A DNA stretch of 64,000 nt, taken from Blastococcus mobilis. Lineage in GTDB: Bacteria > Actinomycetota > Actinomycetes > Mycobacteriales > Geodermatophilaceae. Position numbers and translations under genes: made by a program. The stretch lies in NCBI RefSeq assembly GCF_900188025.1, contig NZ_FZNO01000006.1, forward strand, positions 62,001 to 126,000, written 5' to 3'. Positions within the stretch are counted from its first letter, which is position 1; each line of letters begins with the position of its first letter. Below the pieces are notes generated by a model. The model was not told the DNA's origin. It did no database searches and saw only the letters and a list, made by a program, of their open reading frames with translations. Of this stretch, positions 17,839 to 26,097 are shown piece by piece.

Positions 17839-18715
17839 ACGGACGCTCCTGAGCACGCACCCCGAGCAGCCGGAGGGACTGCTGGGCCCGGCCGCGATCC
17901 GTGAGCTGGCCCAGCAGCTCGGCCTCCGACCGACGAAGACGCTCGGGCAGAACTTCCTGCACGATGCCAACACCATCCGGCGCATCGTGCGCACCGCGGG
18001 CCTGCGGCCCGACGACGTGGTCCTCGAGGTCGGGCCGGGGCTGGGGTCCCTGACCCTCGGGCTGCTGCCGGCCACCGCGCGGGTCCTGGCGGTGGAGATC
18101 GACCCTCGCCTGGCCGACCTCCTGCCCCGGACGGTGGCCGACCGCCGACCCGACGTGGCAGACCGCCTGACGGTCGTGACCGCCGACGCCCTGCGCATCC
18201 AGGAGCTCCCCGGTCCGTCGCCGACGGCGCTGGTCGCGAACCTCCCGTACAACGTGGCCGTGCCCGTACTGCTTCACCTGCTGGAGCTGCTGCCCACGCT
18301 CGACCGCGCCCTGATCCTGGTCCAGGCCGAGGTGGCCGAGCGGCTCGCGGCGCCTCCGGGCGGCTCCGCCTACGGCGTGCCCTCGGTCAAGGCCGCCTGG
18401 TACGGCGAGGTGCGCCGGGCCGGCTCCGTCGGGCGGAAGGTCTTCTGGCCCGAACCGAACGTCGACTCCGGCCTCGTCGCCCTCGTCCGTCGTCCTCCGC
18501 CGCCCGGGGACCGGGTGGCCACGTTCGCGGTCGTGGATGCCGCCTTCGCCATGCGCCGCAAGAGCCTTCGCGCCGCCCTCGCCCGGTGGGCCGGCAGCCC
18601 CGCGGCCGCCGAGGCGCGGCTGCGGGCCGCCGGCATCGATCCGGCCCTGCGGGGGGAACAGCTCTCCGTGACCGACTTCGCCCGGCTGGCCGCCACCGAT
18701 CCGGTGGAGACGTGA
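17801..18715 (+). CDS. rsmA: 16S rRNA (adenine(1518)-N6/adenine(1519)-N6)-dimethyltransferase
   Basis: KsgA/RsmA dimethylates two adenosines in helix 45 of 16S rRNA, a late checkpoint in 30S assembly. The 304-residue protein shows [18 protein letters not shown], the SAM-binding [21 protein letters not shown], and the catalytic NLPYNVA (N-L-P-Y) motif. A C-terminal helical domain with [13 protein letters not shown] follows. Starts at GTG 17801 (with AAGG upstream) or GTG 17822 are both possible. Either overlaps the rpfB end, implying coupling. Its stop overlaps ispE by GTGA. Confidence 0.94.
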   Translation: MPVSGRTVAVTSERTLLSTHPEQPEGLLGPAAIRELAQQLGLRPTKTLGQNFLHDANTIRRIVRTAGLRPDDVVLEVGPGLGSLTLGLLPATARVLAVEIDPRLADLLPRTVADRRPDVADRLTVVTADALRIQELPGPSPTALVANLPYNVAVPVLLHLLELLPTLDRALILVQAEVAERLAAPPGGSAYGVPSVKAAWYGEVRRAGSVGRKVFWPEPNVDSGLVALVRRPPPPGDRVATFAVVDAAFAMRRKSLRAALARWAGSPAAAEARLRAAGIDPALRGEQLSVTDFARLAATDPVET

Positions 18716-19638
18716 CCGCCGTCCTCGCCCGAGCGCCCGCGAAGGTCAACGTGCACCTCGCGGTCGGCCCCCTGCGGTCCGACGGGTTCCACGAGCTGCG
18801 CACGGTCTACCTGGCTGTCTCGTTGTTCGACACGGTCACGGTCCGGCACGGGGAGGGTCTCGAGCTGTCCGTCACCGGCGAGGGAGCGGGAGCTGGCCGC
18901 GGCGCCGATCGGGTACCGACCGACCGGCGCAATCTCGTCTGGCGGGCCGCCGAGCTCCTCGCCGCGGCCGCCGGGATCACCGCCGACGCCACCATCGAGA
19001 TCGCCAAGTCGATCCCGGCCGCCGCAGGGCTGGCCGGTGGCAGCGCCGATGCCGCGGCTGCCCTCGTCGCCCTGGACGCCCTGTGGAGGACGGGGGCCGG
19101 GCGGGAGGACCTCGTGGCGCTGGCTGCCCAGCTGGGCAGCGACGTCCCCTTCAGCCTGCTGGGTGGCGTGGCCCTCGGTACCGGCCGCGGCGAGCAGCTG
19201 ACTCCCGTGCTCTCACGCACCCGCCGGCACTGGGTGCTCGGGATCGCAGGCGAGGGGCTGTCGACCCCCGACGTCTACGGCGAGCTGGACCGGTTGCGGG
19301 CTGCCGGCAAGGTGCCGGACGGGCGGGTCCTCGCCGCCGCCGAACCCGTCGTCGCCGCGCTCCGCGGTGGGCCCACCGCGTCGTTGGCGGCGTCGCTGAG
19401 CAACGACCTGCAGGCGCCCGCCCTCGCGTTGCGTCCCGAACTGGCGCGCGCTCTGCGCGCTGCCACCGAGGCCGGGGCGGCCGCGGCGCTGGTCAGCGGT
19501 TCGGGCCCCACCGTGGCCGCTCTGGCCGAGGACGAGCAGCAGGCCGTCCGGCTCGCAGCCGAGCTGGCCGGTGCCGGGGTCTTCCGAACCGTCCGAGCCG
19601 TGCACGGCCCGGTGCCGGGCGCGCGCCTGGTGGGCTGA
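18712..19638 (+). CDS. ispE: 4-diphosphocytidyl-2-C-methyl-D-erythritol kinase
   Basis: GHMP kinase of the MEP isoprenoid pathway, supplying precursors for polyprenyl-phosphate lipid carriers among others. 308 residues. The N-terminus is [23 protein letters not shown], the ATP-binding glycine loop is [17 protein letters not shown] (about 103-119), and the C-terminal GHMP motif is [13 protein letters not shown]. The GTG start overlaps the rsmA stop, completing the rpfB-rsmA-ispE operon known from mycobacteria. The convergent TetR gene stops 16 bp after it. Confidence 0.95.
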   Translation: MTAVLARAPAKVNVHLAVGPLRSDGFHELRTVYLAVSLFDTVTVRHGEGLELSVTGEGAGAGRGADRVPTDRRNLVWRAAELLAAAAGITADATIEIAKSIPAAAGLAGGSADAAAALVALDALWRTGAGREDLVALAAQLGSDVPFSLLGGVALGTGRGEQLTPVLSRTRRHWVLGIAGEGLSTPDVYGELDRLRAAGKVPDGRVLAAAEPVVAALRGGPTASLAASLSNDLQAPALALRPELARALRAATEAGAAAALVSGSGPTVAALAEDEQQAVRLAAELAGAGVFRTVRAVHGPVPGARLVG

Positions 19639-19654
19639 CTCCGGATCCGCCGGC

Positions 19655-20308
19655 TCAGCGGGGCGGCGACGGGGTGTCGGGTGCGCCGGAGAGTTTGGGC
19701 CGGGGTTCCAGGTGGGCCAGGCCGTTGTAGGACAGGTTGACCAGGTGGCCGGCCACCTCGTGCTTGCCGGGGGACCGGGTGTCCAGCCACCACTGACCGA
19801 CGAGCGCGACCATGCCCACCAGCGCCTGGCTGTAGAGCTCGGCGAGCCCCGGGTCGTAGCCCCGGTCGTCGAACTGGCGAGCGAGGATGTGCTCGACCTT
19901 GCGCGCCACCTCGCCGATCAACGAGGAGAACGACCCCGCGCCGCTGGCCACCGGCGCGTCGCGAGTCAGCACCCGGAAGCCGTCGGTCTCCTCCTCGATG
20001 TAGTCGAGGAGGACCAGCGCGGCCCGCTCGAGCATCTCCCGCGGATGACCGGGAGCCGACAGCGCCGAGGTGAAGCGGCCGAGAAGGGCCTCCATCTCGC
20101 GGTCGACGACGACCGCGTACAGGCCCTCCTTGCCGCCGAAGTGCTCGTAGACGACCGGCTTGCTGACGTCGGCGCGGGCCGCGACCTCCTCGATCGAGGT
20201 GGCTTCGAAGCCCTTCTGGGCGAACAGCTCCCGCCCGATGTCCAGCAGCTGCCGACGCCGCTGCACCCCCGTCATCCGCACGCGGGGACGCGCTGCACTG
20301 CTGCTCAT
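19655..20308 (-). CDS. TetR/AcrR family transcriptional regulator
   Basis: 217 residues. The N-terminal helix-turn-helix is RRRQLLDIGRELFAQKGFEA followed by TSIEEVAARADVSKPVVYEHF, a textbook TetR domain. The C-terminal ligand domain of about 130 residues contains EETDGFRVLTRD and GMVALVGQWW, resembling the actinobacterial regulators of lipid genes. ATG 20308 follows GGAAGGGAGCGG. It lies downstream of the desaturase gene on the same strand, across a strong terminator hairpin. By position it matches Rv1019 of M. tuberculosis, next to glmU. The 18-bp palindrome over the desaturase promoter (21477-21494) is its best candidate operator. Confidence 0.88.
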   Translation of the reverse strand: MSSSAARPRVRMTGVQRRRQLLDIGRELFAQKGFEATSIEEVAARADVSKPVVYEHFGGKEGLYAVVVDREMEALLGRFTSALSAPGHPREMLERAALVLLDYIEEETDGFRVLTRDAPVASGAGSFSSLIGEVARKVEHILARQFDDRGYDPGLAELYSQALVGMVALVGQWWLDTRSPGKHEVAGHLVNLSYNGLAHLEPRPKLSGAPDTPSPPR

Positions 20309-20350
20309 GCCGCTCCCTTCCTTTCCCGACATCGTGCCCTGGGAAGGGCT

Positions 20351-20389
20351 CCGCCCGGGTGACCTGCGGGGAGCAGGTCGCCCGGGCGG
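20351..20389 (-). terminator. 17-bp terminator hairpin downstream of the desaturase
   Basis: CCGCCCGGGTGACCTGC (20351-20367) pairs with GCAGGTCGCCCGGGCGG (20373-20389) around a 5-nt loop, with a single wobble pair. It begins 27 bp after the desaturase stop and lies 43 bp before the TetR start, so it should reduce read-through into the regulator. Confidence 0.75.
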
Positions 20390-20415
20390 AGGAGGAGCCG
20401 GCGTCCCGGAGTCGG

Positions 20416-21402
20416 TCAGCTCGTCGCCGAGACGGGTTGACGGCGCTTGGCCGCGAGCCGGACCGGGTCGGGCCACTTGACGTCCTTGGCCCAGCCCAGC
20501 TTCTCGAAGACCCAGATGATCCGGGCGCTGATGTCGATCTGACCGCGGAGGACGCCGTGCCGGGCGCAGGTCGGGTCGGCGTGGTGCAGGTTGTGCCACG
20601 ACTCGCCGCCGCTGAGGATCGCCAGGGGCCAGAAGTTGGTCGCCCGGTCGCGCGAGGTGAAGGGGCGGTTGCCCACGACGTGGCAGACCGAGTTGATCGA
20701 CCAGGTCACGTGGTGGAGCAGGGCGACCCGCACGAGCCCCGCCCAGAAGAACGCCGACCAGGCGCCGGTCCAGCTGCCGGTGACCATTCCGCCGATCAGG
20801 CCAGGCAAGGCCAGGCTGAGGAGCGCCCAGACGACGAACAGCCGGCTCGTGCGGCGCACGGCCGTGTCCTTGACCAGGTCGGGCGCGTAGCGGTCCGCAT
20901 TGGTCTGACGGCGATCGAAGAGCCAGCCGAGGTGTGCATGGAACATGCCCCGGGCGAGGTTCCAGGCGCCGGAGCCGTACCGCCAGGGGGAGTGTGGGTC
21001 GCCCTCGCGGTCGGCGAAGGCATGGTGCCGGCGGTGGTCGGCCACCCACTGCACGACCGGACCCTGGATCGCCATGCCGCCGACGGCAGCCAGGGCGACC
21101 CTCAGGGGCTTGCCGGCCTTGAAGGAGCCGTGCGTGAAGTGCCGGTGGTACCCGACCGTGACGCCGAGGAGCGTCAGGAAGTAGAACCCGACGAACAGCG
21201 AGACGTCGGTCCAGGAGAGCCCCCAGCCCCAGACGGCGGGGACGACGGCCGCGAGAGCCAGGAAGGGCACGATCACGAAGACGTACAGCGTGATCTGCTC
21301 CAGCGCGCCCTTCTCGGCGCCGAGTGCGTTCGCGGGGAGCCCGGCATTCGGGTCCGCCGTGCGGGGCGGGGCTGAGGGCCGAGTGAGAGCGGGAGCGGAC
21401 AC
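20416..21402 (-). CDS. Acyl-CoA (delta-9) fatty acid desaturase
   Basis: Membrane di-iron enzyme that introduces a cis double bond into long-chain acyl-CoA, adjusting membrane fluidity. 328 residues with four main membrane helices. The three histidine boxes are intact: HRHFTH (86-91), HRRHH (123-127) and HNLHH (270-274). The spacing is that of stearoyl-CoA desaturases (DesA3-type), not acyl-ACP desaturases. ATG 21402 has AGGAG seven bases upstream. The -10 TAGGTT at 21481-21476 lies inside an 18-bp palindrome, implying repression by a TetR protein, probably the neighbour. Confidence 0.93.
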   Translation of the reverse strand: MSAPALTRPSAPPRTADPNAGLPANALGAEKGALEQITLYVFVIVPFLALAAVVPAVWGWGLSWTDVSLFVGFYFLTLLGVTVGYHRHFTHGSFKAGKPLRVALAAVGGMAIQGPVVQWVADHRRHHAFADREGDPHSPWRYGSGAWNLARGMFHAHLGWLFDRRQTNADRYAPDLVKDTAVRRTSRLFVVWALLSLALPGLIGGMVTGSWTGAWSAFFWAGLVRVALLHHVTWSINSVCHVVGNRPFTSRDRATNFWPLAILSGGESWHNLHHADPTCARHGVLRGQIDISARIIWVFEKLGWAKDVKWPDPVRLAAKRRQPVSATS

Positions 21403-21476
21403 ATGGACTCCTGGGCGTGAGAAGCGCCGCGGGCGCGGGCGGTGACCGCCGGCCTTTCCGCGGCTGAGTTCCCGTA

Positions 21477-21494
21477 ACCTACGGCACCGTAGGT
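21477..21494. promoter_or_regulatory. Operator-like palindrome on the desaturase -10 box
   Basis: ACCTACGG-CA-CCGTAGGT is a perfect 8+8 inverted repeat. The minus-strand -10 hexamer TAGGTT (21481-21476) overlaps its left arm, so a bound dimer would block polymerase. Size and symmetry suit a TetR-family operator. Confidence 0.6.
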
Positions 21495-21612
21495 CGCCCG
21501 GCGACTCCAGCGGCCCCTCCCCGTGGATGCCTGTGCCGACCCCCGGGCCCTAGGCTCCCCTCGGGTGCCGGACGTGCGGCGCCCCCGCGGGCGGGAATCG
21601 CCGCGCCGCGGG

Positions 21613-21685
21613 TGGGGGATGGGGTAATCGGCAGCCCGCCGGCCTTTGGAGCCGTGCAGTCTCGGTTCGAGTCCGAGTCCCCCAG
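21613..21685 (+). tRNA. tRNA-Gln (anticodon TTG)
   Basis: Acceptor TGGGGGA pairs fully with TCCCCCA and the discriminator is G, as in glutamine tRNAs. The anticodon loop is CTTTGGA on the stem CCGGC/GCCGT, whose outermost pair (27-43) is a C.U mismatch. The T arm is CTCGG-TTCGAGT-CCGAG. CCA is not encoded. It lies 31 bp before glmU. Confidence 0.95.
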
Positions 21686-21716
21686 CGCAGAACATGCCGC
21701 CCGTCTGAGGAGATCC

Positions 21717-23234
21717 GTGACCGCGCAGCAGTCGTCCCCCGCCGCACCGCCGGCCTCGCCACCGGCAGTGGCCGCCGTCGTCGTCCTCGCGGCAGGTCAA
21801 GGCACGCGGATGCGCTCGGCGACGCCCAAGGTGCTGCACTCCCTCGGGGGGCGCAGTCTCCTCGGTCACGTGCTCGCGGCAGCCGAGCCGCTGAACGCCG
21901 GCGCCACGGTCGTCGTGGTGGGGGCCGGCCGCGAGTACGTCGAGGAGCACCTGGCGCAGGTGGCGCCCGGCGCGGTGTCGGTCGTCCAGGAGGAGCAGCG
22001 GGGCTCGGGGCATGCGGCCGCCGTGGCGCTCGACGCGGTGCCGGGGCTCGAGGGGCCGGTCCTGCTGGTGAACGGCGACGCTCCGCTGCTGCGAGCCAGC
22101 ACGGTGGCTGCACTGGTCGAGGCCCACCGTTCCACCGGCAGTGTCGTGACGGTGCTCACCGCCGAGGTCGACGACCCGACCGGGCTCGGTCGCATCGTGC
22201 GTGACGGCGACGGCGGGGTCCGCGCGATCGTCGAGGAGCGCGACGCCACGCCGGCGCAGCGGGCGATCCGCGAGATCAACGCCGGCGTCTACGTCGGCGA
22301 CGCCGCGGCGCTCCGGCGGACGCTCGCCCGGATCGGAGCCGACAACGACCAGGGTGAGCAGTACGTCACCGACGTGGTCGGGCTCCTGGTGGCGGAGGGC
22401 GCCGCCGTCGGCGGCCACGTCGCCGAGGACCCCGACGACGTCCTGGGCTGCAACGACCGGCGGGAGCTCGCCGCCCGGCGCCGCACCCTCAACGACCGGG
22501 TGCTCGACGAGCTGATGCGCAGCGGGGTCACCGTCGTGGATCCGCAGACCACGTGGGTCGACGTCACCTGTTCGGTCGGGGCCGACGCCGTCCTGGAGCC
22601 GGGCACGCAGTTGCGCGGGACGACCTCCGTCGCGGCCGGCGCCCTGGTGGGCCCGGACAGCACCCTGATCGACACCGAGGTGGGGGAGGGGGCCAGCGTC
22701 GTCCGCGCCCACTGCCTGCAGGCGGTGATCGGCCCGAAGGTGTCCGTGGGCCCCTTCGCCTATCTGCGACCGGGTACCCGCCTGCGCGCCGGCGCCAAGG
22801 TGGGCACGTTCGTCGAGACGAAGAACGCCGAGATCGGCGAGGGCTCCAAGGTGCCGCACCTGTCCTACGTCGGCGATGCCACGATCGGCGAGGGCACCAA
22901 CATCGGTGCCGCGACGGTGTTCGTGAACTACGACGGCGTGGCCAAGCACCACACGACGATCGGGGCGCACGCCCGCACGGGGGCCGACAACATGTTCGTG
23001 GCGCCGGTCACCGTGGGCGACGGCGCCTACACCGCGGCCGGGTCGGTGATCACGACGGACGTCCCCCCGGGGGCCATGGCCGTCGCGCGGGCACCCCAGC
23101 GGAATGTGGGAGGCTGGGTGAGTCGCCGTCGCCCAGGGACGCCCGCGGCGCAGGCTGCGGAAGCAGCCGAGAGCCGGGCGGTGGCACCCGACGGAGACCG
23201 GTCCGACGTCTCCCGGGCGGACACCGACCAGTAG
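21717..23234 (+). CDS. glmU: Bifunctional UDP-GlcNAc pyrophosphorylase / glucosamine-1-phosphate acetyltransferase
   Basis: Makes UDP-GlcNAc for peptidoglycan and other glycans. 505 residues. The uridylyltransferase half carries VVLAAGQGTRMRS..PKVLH, EEQRGSGHA and VNGDAPLL. The left-handed beta-helix acetyltransferase half contains the hexapeptide repeats, FAYLRPGTRLRAGAKVGTF, KNAEIGEGSKVPHLSYVGDA and the catalytic-loop FVNYDGVAKHHT. A low-complexity tail of about 50 residues rich in A, D and R follows the last helix turn. The GTG start has GAGGAGA upstream. It is followed by prs after 14 bp, the operon known from other actinobacteria. Confidence 0.96.
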   Translation: MTAQQSSPAAPPASPPAVAAVVVLAAGQGTRMRSATPKVLHSLGGRSLLGHVLAAAEPLNAGATVVVVGAGREYVEEHLAQVAPGAVSVVQEEQRGSGHAAAVALDAVPGLEGPVLLVNGDAPLLRASTVAALVEAHRSTGSVVTVLTAEVDDPTGLGRIVRDGDGGVRAIVEERDATPAQRAIREINAGVYVGDAAALRRTLARIGADNDQGEQYVTDVVGLLVAEGAAVGGHVAEDPDDVLGCNDRRELAARRRTLNDRVLDELMRSGVTVVDPQTTWVDVTCSVGADAVLEPGTQLRGTTSVAAGALVGPDSTLIDTEVGEGASVVRAHCLQAVIGPKVSVGPFAYLRPGTRLRAGAKVGTFVETKNAEIGEGSKVPHLSYVGDATIGEGTNIGAATVFVNYDGVAKHHTTIGAHARTGADNMFVAPVTVGDGAYTAAGSVITTDVPPGAMAVARAPQRNVGGWVSRRRPGTPAAQAAEAAESRAVAPDGDRSDVSRADTDQ

Positions 23235-23248
23235 GGACAGCGAAGTAG

Positions 23249-24229
23249 ATGAGCGCGATCCGGCAGGCGAACAGCAAGAGCCTGATGCTCTTCTCGGGAC
23301 GGGCATACCCGGAGCTCGCCACGGAGATCGCCGGGCACCTCGGCGTCACCCCAACCCCCACCGCGTCCTACGAGTTCGCCAACGGCGAGCTGTTCGTGCG
23401 GTTCGAGGAGTCGGTGCGCGGCTGCGACGCCTTCGTGGTGCAGAGCCACACCGCGCCCATCAACACCTGGCTCATGGAGCAGCTGATCATGGTCGACGCG
23501 CTCAAGCGCGCCTCGGCCAAGCGGATCACCGTCGTCGCCCCGTTCTTCCCCTACGCCCGGCAGGACAAGAAGCACCGCGGCCGCGAGCCGATCTCGGCCC
23601 GCCTGGTTGCCGACATGTTCGCGACCGCCGGCGCCGACCGGCTGATGACCGTCGACCTGCACACCGCGCAGATCCAGGGCTTCTTCGACGGCCCGGTCGA
23701 CCACCTCTTCGCCCTCGACCTCCTGGTCGACCACGTGACGCAGCGCTGGGGCGACCGTGACATCACCGTCGTCTCGCCCGACTCTGGGCGGGTCCGCGTG
23801 GCCGAGCGGTGGACCGACAAGCTCGGCGGCACCCCGCTGGCCTTCATCCACAAGACTCGCGACCCGATGCGCCCCAACGAGGTCAAGGCCAACCGCGTCG
23901 TCGGTGAGGTCGAGGGCCGGGTCTGCATCCTGGTCGACGACATGATCGACACCGGCGGCACGATCGTGAAGGCCGCCGAGACGCTCTTCGAGGCCGGCGC
24001 CGCCGACGTCATCGTCACCGCGACCCACGGCGTCCTCTCCGGGCCCGCCGTCGACCGGCTCAAGAACAGCAAGGTCAGCGAGGTCATCATCACCAACACG
24101 CTGCCGATCGAGCCGGAGCGCCAGTTCGACAAGCTCACCGTCCTGTCGATCGCGCCGCTGCTGGCTCGCGCGATCAAGGAGGTCTTCGAGGACGGCTCGG
24201 TCACGAGCCTCTTCGACGGGGCTAGTTAG
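23249..24229 (+). CDS. prs: Ribose-phosphate pyrophosphokinase
   Basis: Produces PRPP from ribose-5-phosphate and ATP for nucleotide, histidine and tryptophan synthesis and, in actinobacteria, for decaprenyl-phosphoryl-arabinose. The 326-residue class-I enzyme has FSGRAYPELA, FANGELFVRFEESVRG, the catalytic flexible loop FPYARQDKKHRGREPISARL, the metal motif DLHTAQIQGFFD and the PRPP-binding loop LVDDMIDTGGTIVKA. ATG 23249 is 14 bp after glmU. Directly after its TAG stop lie two tandem copies of repeat family 2, which may end transcription. Confidence 0.96.
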   Translation: MSAIRQANSKSLMLFSGRAYPELATEIAGHLGVTPTPTASYEFANGELFVRFEESVRGCDAFVVQSHTAPINTWLMEQLIMVDALKRASAKRITVVAPFFPYARQDKKHRGREPISARLVADMFATAGADRLMTVDLHTAQIQGFFDGPVDHLFALDLLVDHVTQRWGDRDITVVSPDSGRVRVAERWTDKLGGTPLAFIHKTRDPMRPNEVKANRVVGEVEGRVCILVDDMIDTGGTIVKAAETLFEAGAADVIVTATHGVLSGPAVDRLKNSKVSEVIITNTLPIEPERQFDKLTVLSIAPLLARAIKEVFEDGSVTSLFDGAS

Positions 24230-24230
24230 A

Positions 24231-24302
24231 TCGCGATCCTCCGGATCGCACCGCGGCCATGACTCCGTCGTCCTACCGGACGACACCGCGGCCACGTGCC
24301 GT
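24231..24302 (+). repeat. Interspersed repeat family 2, two tandem copies
   Basis: Copy 1 (24233-24262) is hairpin GCGATCC-TCC-GGATCGC plus ACCGCGGCCATGA. Copy 2 (24267-24302) is hairpin GTCGTCC-TAC-CGGACGAC-like plus ACCGCGGCCACGTGCCGT. A third, inverted copy is at 15512-15546. The hairpins immediately after the prs stop could act as terminators. The rest of the gap to rplY holds no gene. Confidence 0.6.
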
Positions 24303-24410
24303 GCCCCTCGTGCGCTGAGCAGCTCTCGTCCGTCCTCGGGGGACCCTCCGGGCCCCGTCGTCGGGACCGCTTCGCTGGGGGCTCGACAGCAGCTGCCGCG
24401 GCGCTTCGGG

Positions 24411-24416
24411 TAGCCT
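24411..24416 (+). promoter_or_regulatory. Probable -10 element of rplY
   Basis: TAGCCT fits the TANNNT pattern used elsewhere in the window. It gives a leader of about 120 nt before rplY, which could carry control by ribosomal protein. No convincing -35 box was found. Confidence 0.35.
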
Positions 24417-24539
24417 GGGCCCGTTGCCCGGCGAGGGAGCGGTTCGTCTGCTCCGTGATCGACGTGCGTGTGCCCTCTTGGGGCGTGCCGCGCGTGCGCC
24501 GGCACGTAGACCGCCCCACCTCTTGAGGAGCACACCACC

Positions 24540-25256
24540 GTGGCTGACTTCCGCCTCGAAGCCGAGATCCGCACCGAGTTCGGCAAGGGCAGTGCTCGCC
24601 GCACCCGCCGCGCCGGCCGCGTCCCTGCCGTCCTGTACGGGCACGGCCAGGACGTCGTCCACCTGTCGCTGCCCGCTCGCGAGTTCGCCGCGGCGCTGCG
24701 CAACGGCGGCAGCAACGTCCTGCTGACCATCGCGCTCGACGGCAAGGAGCAGCTGGCCCTGACCAAGGCCGTCCAGCGCGACCCGCTGAAGCGCACCCAC
24801 GAGCACGTCGACCTGCTGCTGGTCCGTCGCGGCGAGAAGACCACGGTCGAGGTGCCGATCACGATGGTCGGCGACGTGGCTCCGGACACCATCCCGAACC
24901 ACCAGCTGAGCACCGTCCAGATCGAGGCCGACGCCACCCAGCTGCCCGAGAGCATCGAGGTCGACGTCACCGGCCGGTCTGCCGGGCAGAACATCACTGC
25001 CGGCGACCTCGTCCTGCCCAAGGGCTCGGTGCTGATCACCGACGCAGAGGCGCTCGTCATCGGCTTCCTCGGTGCACCCACCACCGAGGCGCTGGAGGCC
25101 GAGCTGGCCGAGGCCGAGGCCGAGGCGGGCATCGAGCGCGAGGAGTCCGACGAGGCTGCCGAGGGCGCCGGCCAGGGCGACGTCGTTCCCGAGCCGCAGG
25201 ACCAGGGCAGCGGCGAGTCGATGGGCTCCGCCGAGAAGTCCGCCCAGGACAGCTGA
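24540..25256 (+). CDS. rplY: 50S ribosomal protein L25/general stress protein Ctc
   Basis: 5S rRNA-binding protein of the long, CTC type, 238 residues. The N-terminal L25 domain (about 1-92) opens with AEIRTEFGKGSARRTRRAGRVPAVLYG. The C-terminal beta domain (about 98-185) contains VPITMVGDVAPD and VDVTGRSAGQNITAGDLVLP. A highly acidic A/E/D/Q-rich tail of about 45 residues follows, common in actinobacterial L25. The GTG start has GAGGAG nine bases upstream. It is followed by a very stable hairpin and then pth. Confidence 0.95.
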   Translation: MADFRLEAEIRTEFGKGSARRTRRAGRVPAVLYGHGQDVVHLSLPAREFAAALRNGGSNVLLTIALDGKEQLALTKAVQRDPLKRTHEHVDLLLVRRGEKTTVEVPITMVGDVAPDTIPNHQLSTVQIEADATQLPESIEVDVTGRSAGQNITAGDLVLPKGSVLITDAEALVIGFLGAPTTEALEAELAEAEAEAGIEREESDEAAEGAGQGDVVPEPQDQGSGESMGSAEKSAQDS

Positions 25257-25283
25257 GGCATCCGCTGAGCGAGAGCACGACCC

Positions 25284-25314
25284 CCGGGGGCGCCGGCACT
25301 GCCGGCGCCCCCGG
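25284..25314 (+). terminator. 14-bp hairpin between rplY and pth
   Basis: CCGGGGGCGCCGGC (25284-25297) pairs perfectly with GCCGGCGCCCCCGG (25301-25314) around ACT. It ends 7 bp before the GTG start of pth, leaving no room for a Shine-Dalgarno sequence. Confidence 0.7.
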
Positions 25315-25321
25315 TTCGCGC

Positions 25322-25909
25322 GTGTCCGAGGGGCCCTTTCTGGTCATCGGGCTGGGCAATCCCGGCCCGGGCTACGCCGGGAACCGGCACAACGTCGGCG
25401 CCATGGTGCTCGACGAGCTTGCTGCCCGGGCCGGCATCCGTCTCTCGGCAGGCAAGGGTGCCCGTTCCCGCGCCCTGGCCGGCGAGGGTCGCCTCGCCGG
25501 CCGCCGGGTGGTGCTGGCCCGCCCGCTCACCTACATGAACGAGTCCGGGGGACCCGTCCGTGGGCTCCTGGACTACCACCACCTCGCCACCGAGGACCTC
25601 GTCGTCGTCCACGACGAGCTCGACCTGCCGTTCACGACGGTCCGCCTCAAGCGCGGCGGGGGCGAGGGCGGGCACAACGGGCTCCGGTCGATCTCGCGCT
25701 CGACCGGCACCAAGGAGTACCTCCGGGTGCGCGTCGGCATCGGCCGTCCGCCCGGCCGCCAGGATCCGGCCGACTTCGTACTGAAGGACTTCTCCGCCGT
25801 GGAGCGGAAGGAACTCGAGCTCCTGATCAACGAGGCCGCGGACGCCGCCGAGGCGCTCCTGGTGCGAGGGCTCGAGGCCGCGCAGAACGAGGTCCACCCC
25901 AGGAGCTGA
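25322..25909 (+). CDS. pth: Peptidyl-tRNA hydrolase
   Basis: Cleaves peptidyl-tRNA that has dropped off the ribosome. 195 residues: IGLGNPGPGYAGNRHNVG with the catalytic His (H23), RPLTYMNESG with the conserved Asn, DELDLPF with the Asp that tunes the His, and GGGEGGHNGLRS, which contacts the tRNA. The GTG start is set by the usual family N-terminus. It has no Shine-Dalgarno sequence and sits just after a strong hairpin, so translation may depend on coupling or on a processed or leaderless message. It is the last gene of the housekeeping block before the exopolysaccharide locus. Confidence 0.95.
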   Translation: MSEGPFLVIGLGNPGPGYAGNRHNVGAMVLDELAARAGIRLSAGKGARSRALAGEGRLAGRRVVLARPLTYMNESGGPVRGLLDYHHLATEDLVVVHDELDLPFTTVRLKRGGGEGGHNGLRSISRSTGTKEYLRVRVGIGRPPGRQDPADFVLKDFSAVERKELELLINEAADAAEALLVRGLEAAQNEVHPRS

Positions 25910-25967
25910 CGCCCGTCACACCTCCGGCAGCCTGGCGTCCCTAATGGGTGAATACCCGCCCCCCAGA

Positions 25968-25995
25968 TTGACCTGCTCGTAACGCTCTGTAAGGG
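25968..25995 (+). promoter_or_regulatory. Candidate promoter of the exopolysaccharide locus
   Basis: TTGACC (25968-25973), 16-bp spacer, TAAGGG (25990-25995), giving a leader of about 95 nt before the first gene at 26098. This is one of the few places in the window with a recognisable -35/-10 pair. The rest of the 25910-26097 gap shows no gene. Confidence 0.4.
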
Positions 25996-26097
25996 TTTGT
26001 GAGGCGTCAGGCAACCGTCACCCCGTAAGCGCTGCTCACAGTCGCGCCGGGGGTTCGACGGCGGCTGCCTGATTACACAGCGTCAACGGGGGGTCAG

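Noticed and set aside
21541-21612. TAGGCT at 21551 as a promoter for tRNA-Gln
   Set aside because: It lies more than 55 bp from the tRNA and within a GC-palindromic stretch. The distance is atypical compared with the other two tRNAs.
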